From the NCBI GenBank assembly GCA_003023165.1, contig PXSD01000162.1, forward strand, positions 1 to 13,170: a stretch of DNA of 13,170 nt, read 5' to 3'. The notes below the pieces were generated by a model that saw only the letters and a program-made list of their open reading frames with translations, did not search any database and had not been told where the DNA came from. Below, piece by piece: positions 1-6,466 of the stretch (position 1 is its first letter; every line of letters starts with the position of its first letter). The DNA is from Halobacteriales archaeon QS_9_67_15 (GTDB lineage Archaea; Halobacteriota; Halobacteria; Halobacteriales; Haloarculaceae). The position numbers were made by a program, and so were the translations under genes.

Positions 1-27
1 GCTGCAGCCGCCGTCGTAGACCGAGTC

Positions 28-91
28 GCCTCGTTCAGTCCCACTCGCTCAGACCGGTTCACCTGTCTAAGCGGGTGGGACTGAACGGGGC
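28..91 (+). repeat. 22-bp stem, 20-base loop hairpin in gene-free left end
   Basis: Positions 28-49 pair with 70-91 without a gap. The core is a perfect 12-bp inverted repeat (gttcagtcccac at 33-44 against gtgggactgaac at 75-86). The two non-Watson-Crick positions (31 with 88, 45 with 74) are G-U wobbles only if the plus strand is transcribed, and would be A-C mismatches in a minus transcript, which favours a plus-strand RNA. It could instead be a DNA inverted repeat from a mobile or repetitive element, or a terminator of a gene left of the window. I cannot name a family for it. Confidence 0.6.
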
Positions 92-171
92 CGTCGGCTC
101 CGGGAAGACGGACGACCCAAGCACCGCAACGGAATGAGGAGCGCAGCGAGTCCTTCGACCGGAGCCAACGG
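91..171 (+). ncRNA. Second long hairpin, candidate structured RNA
   Basis: This hairpin abuts the stem at 28-91. Positions 96-103 (ggctccgg) are perfectly complementary to 159-166. The helix extends outward (91-94 with 168-171, one mismatch at 95/167) and inward (104-107 with 153-156, after a 2-base bulge at 157-158). A competing pairing joins 73-80 to 176-183 (gggtggga with tttcaccc, two wobbles), so the two-hairpin form and a closed form would exclude each other. No open reading frame of any merit covers 1-280, and no TATA box or T-run could be tied to it with confidence. The RNA call is inference; a repetitive DNA element is equally possible. Confidence 0.35.
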
Positions 172-280
172 GGGCTTTCACCCGTTTCCGACGACCGTAA
201 TCTCGTCTCTGAACACTACCGGTTTACCCCCGTCTCGGTGCAAACACCGGAATCGATCGGCCGAACGCTCCCGTCGCCTG

Positions 281-538
281 TCACTCCCGGACGAACTGGA
301 CTGCGTCGCCACAGGTCTCGGCGACTGAGACCAGCGACAGCCAGGTGTTACAGCCAGCGCGGAGCGCGACGAGGTCGCGGGCGCCGACCGTGACGGTCAG
401 CGTCGCGCCGTTGCGCTCCAGCGTCGCGGTCGAGCGGTCGCCCTCGATGTCGCCGACCTCGACGGCGACGCTGCGCTGGACGCGGCGGGCGCTCTCGGGG
501 TCGGCGTAGTCGAACTCGAAAACGGCTTCGTGGTCCAC
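281..538 (-). CDS. pcc1: KEOPS complex subunit Pcc1
   Basis: Pcc1 is the small dimerising subunit of the KEOPS complex, which transfers the threonylcarbamoyl group to adenosine 37 of ANN-decoding tRNAs in the cytoplasm. The 85-residue product has the usual archaeal length. Its C-terminal half carries the family's characteristic helix (ARDLVALRAGCNTWL, about residues 53-67), after a beta-rich N-terminal half with an acidic haloarchaeal character. The start is GTG at 538: only 13 bases separate it from the rpoP stop and no ATG lies in that gap. It is the last gene of the rpl37ae-rpoP-pcc1 operon. Downstream (1-280) there is no prefoldin or other gene of the kind that often follows in haloarchaea, only the paired hairpins. 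Identification rests on family resemblance plus context. Confidence 0.88.
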   Translation of the reverse strand: MDHEAVFEFDYADPESARRVQRSVAVEVGDIEGDRSTATLERNGATLTVTVGARDLVALRAGCNTWLSLVSVAETCGDAVQFVRE

Positions 539-551
539 GGCTGGAGTCGCG

Positions 552-686
552 TCAGTTGACGTCGACTTCCTTGATGTCGCGGCTCCGCTCTTTCAGGAGC
601 ACGCGGTGGCCGCAGTACGGACAGCGGACGCCGCCGTACTCGTCCAGTTCGACGTCGCGCTTACAGCGGGAGCACTTGTAGCTCAT
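552..686 (-). CDS. rpoP: DNA-directed RNA polymerase subunit P (Rpb12-like)
   Basis: This 44-residue zinc-ribbon protein is the archaeal counterpart of eukaryotic Rpb12/ABC10-alpha, a small subunit that helps RNA polymerase assemble and open promoters. Two CxxC knuckles are visible: C5-x2-C8 near the N-terminus and C22-x2-C25 in the RCPYCGHRVL segment typical of the family. The length matches archaeal RpoP. Its ATG overlaps the stop codon of rpl37ae (ATGA, 683-686), so the two are translationally coupled. It is read in the same frame as a longer arginine-rich open stretch reaching to 971; that upstream part is only the shadow of rpl37ae, so the start at 686 is chosen. Confidence 0.95.
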   Translation of the reverse strand: MSYKCSRCKRDVELDEYGGVRCPYCGHRVLLKERSRDIKEVDVN

Positions 687-961
687 TCGTCTTCGTCGGC
701 GAGCGCGGCGCGGATGGAGCGAGTGACCGTCCGGCCGCCGGGGGTCGTCGGACTGTACGCGCCGCCGGTGAAGGCGTGTCCGCAGTAGCCACATTCCCAG
801 ATCCCGGTGCCCTGGCGGTCGACGCGGTCCTCGCCGCAGTCGGGGCACTCGTGGTCCTCGTTCATCTCGCTCTCGATCTGGGCGACGCGGCGGCGAGCGA
901 CGCGCCCGTATCGCGCGCCGAACCGGCCCGCGCTCTTGGTTCGTCCCGTCTTCTTGGCCAT
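683..961 (-). CDS. rpl37ae: Large ribosomal subunit protein eL43 (L37Ae)
   Basis: The 92-residue protein is a structural component of the archaeal 50S subunit, with a basic N-terminal tail that contacts 23S rRNA (KKTGRTKSAGRFGARYGRVARRR, split here as residues 3-18 and 19-25). A zinc finger follows, formed by C39-x2-C42 and C57-x2-C60. The end is acidic (ADEDE), as expected for a haloarchaeon. The ATG at 961 lies about 30 bases from a clear TATA box (TTTATA on the minus strand, 989-994), leaving a leader of only a few bases. It is the first gene of the operon with rpoP and pcc1 and overlaps rpoP by four bases. The identification is secure. Confidence 0.96.
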   Translation of the reverse strand: MAKKTGRTKSAGRFGARYGRVARRRVAQIESEMNEDHECPDCGEDRVDRQGTGIWECGYCGHAFTGGAYSPTTPGGRTVTRSIRAALADEDE

Positions 962-988
962 AGTATCGCAATATCCGGCAGTGGGCCG

Positions 989-994
989 TATAAA
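989..994 (-). promoter_or_regulatory. TATA box of the rpl37ae-rpoP-pcc1 operon
   Basis: On the minus strand the sequence reads TTTATA, the best TATA box in the window, centred about 30 bases before the rpl37ae ATG. With the usual archaeal spacing of roughly 25 bases to the transcription start, the mRNA would begin within a few bases of the start codon. Confidence 0.75.
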
Positions 995-1052
995 CCCTGC
1001 GAGTCGTTCCGAGAGCCGCCCCGCATCGACGCCCGCTCCCCCGGCGAACCGG

Positions 1053-1778
1053 TCACCCCTGCAGGCCGGCCTCCTGCAGTGCCTCGTTCAGGTCCTCGCG
1101 GACGACTTCGCCGAGTTCGCGCTCGCGCGCGGTCGTGACGACGCGGTTCTCCTGGACGGAGGAGCCGTCGCGGATGAGCAGTCGGACGTTGCCGTTCTCG
1201 CCGGCGCGGGTGGCCTTCGCGCGGACGCCCGACCGAGAGCCGGACCCGCCCGCGTCGATGGGGCCGGGGATGATCTTCTTGACGTGCGGGTGGCCGGCGA
1301 CGGTCTGGATCGCGTCCTGGCCGGCGCGGCCGCCGACGAGCGTCGAGTGTGAGCCGCCGATCTTCTCGCGGGGCGGCGTCTCGACGACCTCCAGGGGCGC
1401 GTCGCCGCGTCGGGAGAGGACGGCCTCGACCGGGTCGTCGCTGTCGCCGATGCGGTAGAACTCGTGGCGTAACTGTCCCCGGACGGTCCGGAGCACGTCG
1501 CGGTCGCCGGTGGCGTACACTTCGTCGGGGCGCTTGCGGCGGACCTCGTCGGCGACGAGGCCGGCGAAGTTCCGGAGTTCGACCACACCGGCCTCGCCGC
1601 CGTCCTCGGGGGTCGTCGTCACCTCGCGGGCCCCGACGACCTCCTCGTCGACGATGGTGCTCACGCGGGCGCGCTCGCGGTCGAGTTCGAGGACGACCGC
1701 GTCCGCGTTCTCCGAGCGACAGACCAGGCAGTAGTCGCCCGGTCTGTCCAGCGCCGTGCCGCACCGCCGACACTCCAT
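1053..1778 (-). CDS. Zinc-ribbon protein with C-terminal DUF2103 domain
   Basis: This 241-residue protein has an unknown biochemical role. Residues 3-20 form a zinc-ribbon knuckle pair (C3-x2-C6, C17-x2-C20). Residues 25-130 are an acidic region of mixed predicted structure. About residues 138-216 match the DUF2103 family: a GGSHSTLVGG motif (141-150), HPHVKKIIPGPI (163-174) and a later SSVQENRVV segment (207-214). Members are described as predicted metal-binding proteins, and the conserved Ser/His/Gly residues fit that. The frame is open to 1826, but ATG at 1778 is chosen: it begins directly at the zinc ribbon and has a CTTTTG run about 28 bases upstream, as other genes here do. It lies upstream of rpl37ae on the same strand but with a 91-base gap and the operon's own TATA box, so it is probably separately transcribed. 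Confidence 0.82.
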   Translation of the reverse strand: MECRRCGTALDRPGDYCLVCRSENADAVVLELDRERARVSTIVDEEVVGAREVTTTPEDGGEAGVVELRNFAGLVADEVRRKRPDEVYATGDRDVLRTVRGQLRHEFYRIGDSDDPVEAVLSRRGDAPLEVVETPPREKIGGSHSTLVGGRAGQDAIQTVAGHPHVKKIIPGPIDAGGSGSRSGVRAKATRAGENGNVRLLIRDGSSVQENRVVTTARERELGEVVREDLNEALQEAGLQG

Positions 1779-1865
1779 ACAGGGTGACCAGCCGGTCGAA
1801 CGGCAAAAGGGGTGCGAGAGCGTCACCGTCGCGCAGCCGTCAGTCGCCGGTGCTGTGGTGTGATT

Positions 1866-2894
1866 TCACACGCTGGTCCCGGTGTCACGCCGCTCGGCGC
1901 TGATCCGGTACGTCCGCCCGTCGTACGCGACGGCGGGCGTCTCGTCTGACTGGACGCCGAACAGTGGCGTGACGTGCGTCTCCGTCTCGACGCGCACTTC
2001 GCGCACGTCCGACCCGGCGTGGGCGAGCGCGTCACGGAGCGGCCACTGTCGATACACCTGCTCGGTGATCAGTCGCTCCGGGTCGGACACGTCGTCGCGG
2101 GTGAGGACGTACGTCGCTTCGGTCCCCTCGCCGTCTCTGGGGCTCTCGGCCGTCACGACGGCGGTGTCTCCCTCGCGACGCGTGTCGGTCACTGCGTCCG
2201 AGGCGACGAGTTCGAGCGCGTCCCCCGCCAGTTCGAACCGCGCCGCACAGACGGTCTTGTGTTCGTACGTCGGCGTCTGCTCCTGGTCTTCCCACCAGCC
2301 GTCGACGGCGAAGGCGTAGTGGCCGCCGCCGAGGGGGGCCACGGTGACGTCGCTGGTCCCCCCTGTCCGGACGATCGGATCGCCGGGAACGCGGTCGCGA
2401 AGCGTGACGGTCCACTGGTGAGAGCCACCGGGCTCCACCGTCATCAGCGGATCGGGGGTCACTCTCGGCGCGACGCGGTACCACTGTCCAGCTTCCCACC
2501 GGTAGAGCCCCCAGTTGTAGAAGTTCGTCGCGAACGTTCGCTGGGTGTCGTTCTGGAGCGTGAACGAGAGTTCCGCGTCCGGGAGCGACACCGACGCCGC
2601 CGAGTGTTCGAGGAGGAGTGCGGAGTCTGGGTCGGACACCTCGCGGAACCAGACGACGCGCTCGATGTCGTCGTGGTTCGGCGGAAACGATGTGTCACGG
2701 GCCGGCGTGGACGCCTCGGTCGTGGCGTCAGGACTCCCGTCTGTCGCCGTCGGACTCGCGGTCGCGTCCGTGTCGGTCGAACTGTCGGACGGGTCGTCGG
2801 CCGGGGACCCGGCGTCGTCCGCGTCGGCGAGACAGCCCGCGAGGCCGGTGGCGGCGAGCCCGCTGACGCTCGCGAGGAGGGTGCGGCGGTTCAT
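1866..2894 (-). CDS. Tat-exported lipoprotein of unknown function
   Basis: The 342-residue product begins MNRRTLLASVSGLAATGLAGC, split as twin arginines R3-R4, a hydrophobic stretch 6-19 and a lipobox LAGC ending at C21. It is therefore probably exported folded by the Tat pathway and lipid-anchored on the outer face of the membrane, the common haloarchaeal pattern. Residues 22-68 are a low-complexity Asp/Ser/Thr linker. About residues 79-215 look like a beta-sandwich domain (stretches such as LSFTLQNDTQRTF and HQWTVTLRD, followed by a Tyr/Trp-rich part), resembling Ig-like substrate-binding or structural domains. The C-terminal 120 residues are acidic and without a recognised motif. I do not recognise the family. 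GTTTACT at 2917-2923 lies about 27 bases before the ATG, supporting this start. It stands alone between truD and the DUF2103 gene. Confidence 0.8.
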   Translation of the reverse strand: MNRRTLLASVSGLAATGLAGCLADADDAGSPADDPSDSSTDTDATASPTATDGSPDATTEASTPARDTSFPPNHDDIERVVWFREVSDPDSALLLEHSAASVSLPDAELSFTLQNDTQRTFATNFYNWGLYRWEAGQWYRVAPRVTPDPLMTVEPGGSHQWTVTLRDRVPGDPIVRTGGTSDVTVAPLGGGHYAFAVDGWWEDQEQTPTYEHKTVCAARFELAGDALELVASDAVTDTRREGDTAVVTAESPRDGEGTEATYVLTRDDVSDPERLITEQVYRQWPLRDALAHAGSDVREVRVETETHVTPLFGVQSDETPAVAYDGRTYRISAERRDTGTSV

Positions 2895-2960
2895 AGCTCG
2901 GGGTACGCAACACCGGAGTAAACAGGTTCCGTAGTCTCAAGCGAGTTTTTCAGCCAACGG

Positions 2961-2985
2961 GGTCGGACGCCGTTCGGCGTCGACC
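2961..2985 (-). terminator. Hairpin just after the truD stop
   Basis: gacgcc (2966-2971) pairs with ggcgtc (2976-2981) around a gttc loop, and the stem continues with 2961-2964 against 2982-2985 after a one-base bulge at 2965. It begins about ten bases after the truD stop codon. In the truD direction it is not followed by a T-run (the run at 2946-2950 is A on that strand), so a role in termination or 3'-end stabilisation is only plausible. Confidence 0.35.
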
Positions 2986-2995
2986 ACTCACCGCT

Positions 2996-4507
2996 TCATA
3001 GGTCGTCCGGATCGCATTTGAGGTACTCCCGGAGGACGACCGTCGCGTAACTCCCCTTCGGGAGTGCGAACTCGAAGGTCAGTGTGTCACCGTCGCTGTC
3101 TGCGTGGGTGGGATTACCGTCGACGCCGTCTACGTCGCCGATGTCGTTGTCGACGCCGCGTTCGACGGTCAGGTCCGTCCGGAGGAGGACCGCTCGGCGC
3201 GTCCCCGTCGACTCGAACTCGCCGGGCAGGTTGAAGTCCGCGGGCGAGAGGTCGAGGTCGGCGAGCACTTCGCGCTCGATCTCGCCCGGTTCGCCGTCGG
3301 CCAGTTCCGTCTCGGTGCCGAGCAGCGGGGCGGTGACGAACGCTCGGCCGCGTTCGCAGTGACGGCGGACCGTCCGCAGCCGGTCCTCGGTCACGCGCTG
3401 GGTGCGGTCGGTGTCGGGGAGCGCGAACCCCTCGGGCGCGTCAGCGTCCGAGAAACACACCACGTCGCCCGCGACGGGTTCGTGAAAGGGGAGTCCCCGG
3501 TCCAACCGCTCGGAGAGGATGCGATTGAACGCGTCGGACTGGGCGGCGTTGACGAACAGCCGCTGGAGGTTCGAGGGGACGGCTTCGAGTGCGGCGCGGT
3601 AGTCCTCGTCGTCGAGTTCGCTCCCGTCATCGCTCCGCTCGACCAGCCGGTGACACATCGACCGCTCGAAGCCGAGCCGGCGTGGCAGTCGCTCCAGCGC
3701 GCCCTCCCAGTCCTCGGTTCCGTCTGGCGGTTCGTCACCGCTCGACGTGTCCGAGTCGCTTCGCAACTCGCGGTCGACATACCGTCGCGCTTCCCGCGTC
3801 GACTCGGGTTCGCGCTCCGCTGGACTGCCGACGTAGGCCAGCACCGCGCCCTTCCAGTTCCCGCGGACGATCTCGAGGCCGACCTCGTGGGTGACGGGCC
3901 GTTTGCTCCCGAACCGCTGCTGGCCGAAGTAGTTGGGGACACCGACGGTCGCCCGGTCGGCCGTCTCGGTCGACGCGGCCGACCGGTCGTCCCCGTTCTC
4001 GTCGCCCCGGGCGAACGCGCGGAGGTCGTCGGTGGTCGCCGGGGCGTCCTCGGGCGACTCGGCGTCGCGGACGACGATCTCGAAGGCGTTGCCCGCGAGG
4101 TCGCCGAAGAGGACGGGGCGGCCGGTCCGGCCCAGCAGTTCGACCTCGGCGTCGCGGATCTCGACCGCGCGCAGTTCCTCGGGGTCGACTTTTTCGACGG
4201 TGAACAGCTGCGTCGTGACGGCGTGTTTGTCCTTCGTGCCGGCCCACGAGACGCGCTCGCGGGAGATCCCGAGGCGGTCGGAGAGCTCCGCGGCGAAGTC
4301 GTTGGTGTCCCACTGCCGGAGCGTCACGCGGGCGAGGACGTTCGCGTAGCCGCCGGGGTCGGAGTCCAGCGGTTCCGGGTCGACGGCCTCGACCTCGGTC
4401 ACGCGGAAGTCCTCGGGGCGCTCCCGGAGGTGGCCGCCGACGCCGGGGGCGTCGCTGACGTAGTACTCCATCCCGACCGCCCGCTCGACGGCGTGTGCCT
4501 CGCGCAT
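2996..4507 (-). CDS. truD: tRNA pseudouridine(13) synthase TruD
   Basis: TruD converts uridine 13 of certain tRNAs to pseudouridine in the cytoplasm. The 503-residue protein has the archaeal-type layout. An N-terminal start MREAHAVERAVGMEYYVSD resembles haloarchaeal TruD, followed by PEDFRVTEVE (31-40). The catalytic motif AGTKDKHAVTTQ (89-100) carries the nucleophile Asp93. The NYFGQQRFG signature is at 192-200. The C-terminal catalytic part ends with LPKGSYATVVLREYL close to the terminus. An acidic, low-complexity stretch (about 150-186) sits just before the NYFG motif, and a second Asp/Ser-rich insert lies near 255-270; both look like haloarchaeal surface loops. The ATG at 4507 has AGTAAATG (ATTTACT on the minus strand) about 28 bases upstream. 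It is divergent from the hydrolase gene at 4625, with 117 bases between them. Confidence 0.95.
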   Translation of the reverse strand: MREAHAVERAVGMEYYVSDAPGVGGHLRERPEDFRVTEVEAVDPEPLDSDPGGYANVLARVTLRQWDTNDFAAELSDRLGISRERVSWAGTKDKHAVTTQLFTVEKVDPEELRAVEIRDAEVELLGRTGRPVLFGDLAGNAFEIVVRDAESPEDAPATTDDLRAFARGDENGDDRSAASTETADRATVGVPNYFGQQRFGSKRPVTHEVGLEIVRGNWKGAVLAYVGSPAEREPESTREARRYVDRELRSDSDTSSGDEPPDGTEDWEGALERLPRRLGFERSMCHRLVERSDDGSELDDEDYRAALEAVPSNLQRLFVNAAQSDAFNRILSERLDRGLPFHEPVAGDVVCFSDADAPEGFALPDTDRTQRVTEDRLRTVRRHCERGRAFVTAPLLGTETELADGEPGEIEREVLADLDLSPADFNLPGEFESTGTRRAVLLRTDLTVERGVDNDIGDVDGVDGNPTHADSDGDTLTFEFALPKGSYATVVLREYLKCDPDDL

Positions 4508-4624
4508 CGGGTCGTGGTTCGCCGGGGAGCGAGTAAATGCCTGTCGACCCGGCGGCGGGGTCCCAGACCGGTCGTCTCGTCACACCCGAAACGGACAGGT
4601 ATCGGGCGCTCGATAGTCGATCTG

Positions 4625-5455
4625 ATGGACGTCTCGCGAGTGAGCGTCGAGGTCGAGACGCGCGCGCCGACCGGCCAGACGAGCGCGTACCTGCTCGGGT
4701 CGGACCCGGCGGTGCTGGTCGACCCGCCCGCGCGGTCGGACCGACTCGACGCACTCGCCGCCGAGCGCGGTGTCGGCCACGTCACAGTGACGCATCACCA
4801 CCCGGACCACGTGGGCGCGGTCGCACACTACGCCGACCGCCACGACGCGACGGTCTGGGCACGGGTCGGTCGCGCCGACGACTTCGAGTCGGCCACCGGC
4901 GTCTCCCCGGACCGGGCGTTCGCTGAGGGGACGACGGTCCCGGCCGGTCGGGGAGTCGTCCGTGTCGTCGACACCCCGGGGCACGCGCCGGAACACGTCG
5001 GCTTCGCGGCGGACGAGGGTGCAGGCGACGCCGCGCTGGTCTGCGGGGACCTCGCCGTTGCGGAGGGGAGCGTCGTCGTCGCAGCGCCGGAGGGCGACAT
5101 GCGGGTGTACCTGACCTCGCTCCGTCGAGTCCACGCGATGAGAGTCGAGCGCCTGCTGCCGGCGCACGGACCGACGGTCGAGGGGTCGGCCGTCCGCGCG
5201 ACGGCGACGCGACTGGTCGCCCACCGTCTCGAACGCGAGCGGCGCGTCCGCGAGGCCGTCGAGGCGGGGGCCGCGACCGCGGCCGACGTCTGCGACGCGG
5301 CCTACGACAAGGACCTGACCGGCGTCCGCGACCTCGCGGAGGCGACGGTCCGCGCCCACCTCGAAAAACTGGCCGTCGAGGGCTCGGTCCGCTGGGACGG
5401 CGAGCGAGCGAGGCCGACCGAGGGGAGGTCTCGGGGCGAACGGGAAACGGAGTGA
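4625..5455 (+). CDS. LACTB2-like metallo-beta-lactamase fold hydrolase
   Basis: This 276-residue cytoplasmic metal-dependent hydrolase has a complete metallo-beta-lactamase metal site: H57-x-H59-x-D61-H62 in THHHPDHVG, H120 in DTPGH, D142 in CGDLAV and H181 in PAHGP. The C-terminal part, about residues 205-265, looks like the winged-helix domain attached to LACTB2-type hydrolases (AYDKDLTGVRDLAEATVRAHLEKL, within 232-256). LACTB2 itself is an endoribonuclease and other relatives act on thioesters, so the substrate is not settled by sequence. The frame stays open far upstream to 3104, but that portion is antisense to truD; translation should begin at the ATG at 4625, which directly precedes the first beta strand. 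Unlike its neighbours it lacks a good TATA-like run at the expected distance. An acidic/basic tail ends the protein. Confidence 0.88.
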   Translation: MDVSRVSVEVETRAPTGQTSAYLLGSDPAVLVDPPARSDRLDALAAERGVGHVTVTHHHPDHVGAVAHYADRHDATVWARVGRADDFESATGVSPDRAFAEGTTVPAGRGVVRVVDTPGHAPEHVGFAADEGAGDAALVCGDLAVAEGSVVVAAPEGDMRVYLTSLRRVHAMRVERLLPAHGPTVEGSAVRATATRLVAHRLERERRVREAVEAGAATAADVCDAAYDKDLTGVRDLAEATVRAHLEKLAVEGSVRWDGERARPTEGRSRGERETE

Positions 5456-5583
5456 CCCGTGAGAGGGGAGGGGTTGAACCGCGGTCAGCGGGGCACACCG
5501 CGCGGTCGAACGGCGAGCGGGCACGCCCCGTCGAGTGAGAGCGCTCGCGACGCGCTTTTGTCCGCTCGTCCGGTAGCGGGCCC

Positions 5584-6315
5584 ATGGAGAGTCTCGAAGC
5601 CGAGCGCGAGCGGGCCGTCGACCTCGACGTGAGCGAGCTGGCCGACGCCATCGAGTCTATCGGCTTCGAGTGTACGCGCTGTGGCGCCTGTTGCAAGGCG
5701 GTCGAGGGGTACGGGGACGACAACGACGTGAGCGAGGCCGACCGTGACGGCGGCGACCGACGAGACGCGACAGGGGGCGACGAGGGCCACGACCACACGG
5801 CGACCGTGTTCCCCGACGAGGTGCGCCGGGTACAGGAGACGGGCGACTACGACTGGCGCGACGTGGCGCGACCGATGCCGTACGGACTGGTCGAGGGCGA
5901 CGACGGCCCACGGGGCGAGACCCTCGAATGGGCGCTCCAGACCGACGACTGCGGCGACTGCACGTTCTACGAGGAGACGGACGGGGAGGGTGCCTGCACC
6001 GTCCACGAGAACCGACCGCTGGTCTGTCGGACCTACCCGTTCAGCGTCGCACTCGGTGGGACGAGCCAGCCGATGGGCGAGGCCGTCGACGAGGAGGGAA
6101 TGGTCCGCGCCCACGAGTGCGAGGGGCTCGGTCGGGACATCTCTCGCGAGGAGGCGGCGGAACTGGCGACGACACTCAAAGAGCGGGCGGTCAGGGAACT
6201 CGACGAGGCGATCGCCGTCCGCGACAGCTACGAACCGGCGGAGCGCGGCCCGGGCGAGGTGGTCGTCTACGACTCCGAAGGGACGAAACGCCCCGACGGG
6301 ACGCCCGTCGAGTGA
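5584..6315 (+). CDS. YkgJ-family cysteine-cluster protein (UPF0153-like)
   Basis: The 243-residue protein carries the cysteine pattern of the YkgJ/UPF0153 family, thought to bind zinc or an iron-sulfur cluster: C30-x2-C33-x2-C36-C37 in FECTRCGACC, then C123, C126, C138 and C148, the last within RPLVCRTYPF (144-153), a family hallmark. Function is unknown; relatives are proposed metal chelators or maturation factors. Between the two cysteine groups residues 43-71 are a Gly/Asp/Arg-rich insert with a His-x-His (H69, H71), probably disordered. The C-terminal 70 residues form an acidic helix and a charged tail. The ATG at 5584 has a CGCTTTTG run about 27 bases upstream. It follows the hydrolase gene on the same strand by 128 bases and probably has its own promoter. 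Confidence 0.88.
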   Translation: MESLEAERERAVDLDVSELADAIESIGFECTRCGACCKAVEGYGDDNDVSEADRDGGDRRDATGGDEGHDHTATVFPDEVRRVQETGDYDWRDVARPMPYGLVEGDDGPRGETLEWALQTDDCGDCTFYEETDGEGACTVHENRPLVCRTYPFSVALGGTSQPMGEAVDEEGMVRAHECEGLGRDISREEAAELATTLKERAVRELDEAIAVRDSYEPAERGPGEVVVYDSEGTKRPDGTPVE

Positions 6316-6453
6316 CGATTGCGGCCTGCGGTCCGACAGGTCGGGGACGCTCGCTCGCGAGGAGCGCTACGGGGCCGGAGGTCCGTGGAAACCCCGCAGG
6401 GAACAGGTCGGCCGTGGAACACCTTGATAACAGAGGCCGCCTATGTCCCGGGC

Positions 6454-6459
6454 GGAGGT
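6454..6459 (+). promoter_or_regulatory. Shine-Dalgarno GGAGGT that sets the TRAM start
   Basis: GGAGGT lies 7 bases before the GTG at 6467, an ideal spacing, but falls inside the reading frame if the upstream ATG at 6443 were used. A weak TATA-like TTGATAACA at 6424-6432 would start transcription near 6453, so the mRNA would begin right at this site and exclude the ATG. Confidence 0.65.
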
Positions 6460-6466
6460 CTACATC

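Noticed and set aside
80..180. Possible guide-RNA or right end of an IS200/IS605-type TnpB element
   Set aside because: No tnpB remnant is visible, and the terminal motif I would expect of haloarchaeal elements of this type is absent.
862..1806. 314-residue minus-strand open frame
   Set aside because: Off-frame, arginine/proline-rich shadow of the DUF2103 gene and rpl37ae, both of which have clear domain motifs.
3104..4624. Long plus-strand open frame joined to the hydrolase gene, giving a 783-residue protein
   Set aside because: This part is antisense to truD, which has all its catalytic motifs. The metallo-beta-lactamase domain starts cleanly at ATG 4625.
5485..6114. 209-residue minus-strand open frame
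   Set aside because: Antisense to the YkgJ-type gene, whose cysteine motifs are intact; no recognisable domain in the shadow.
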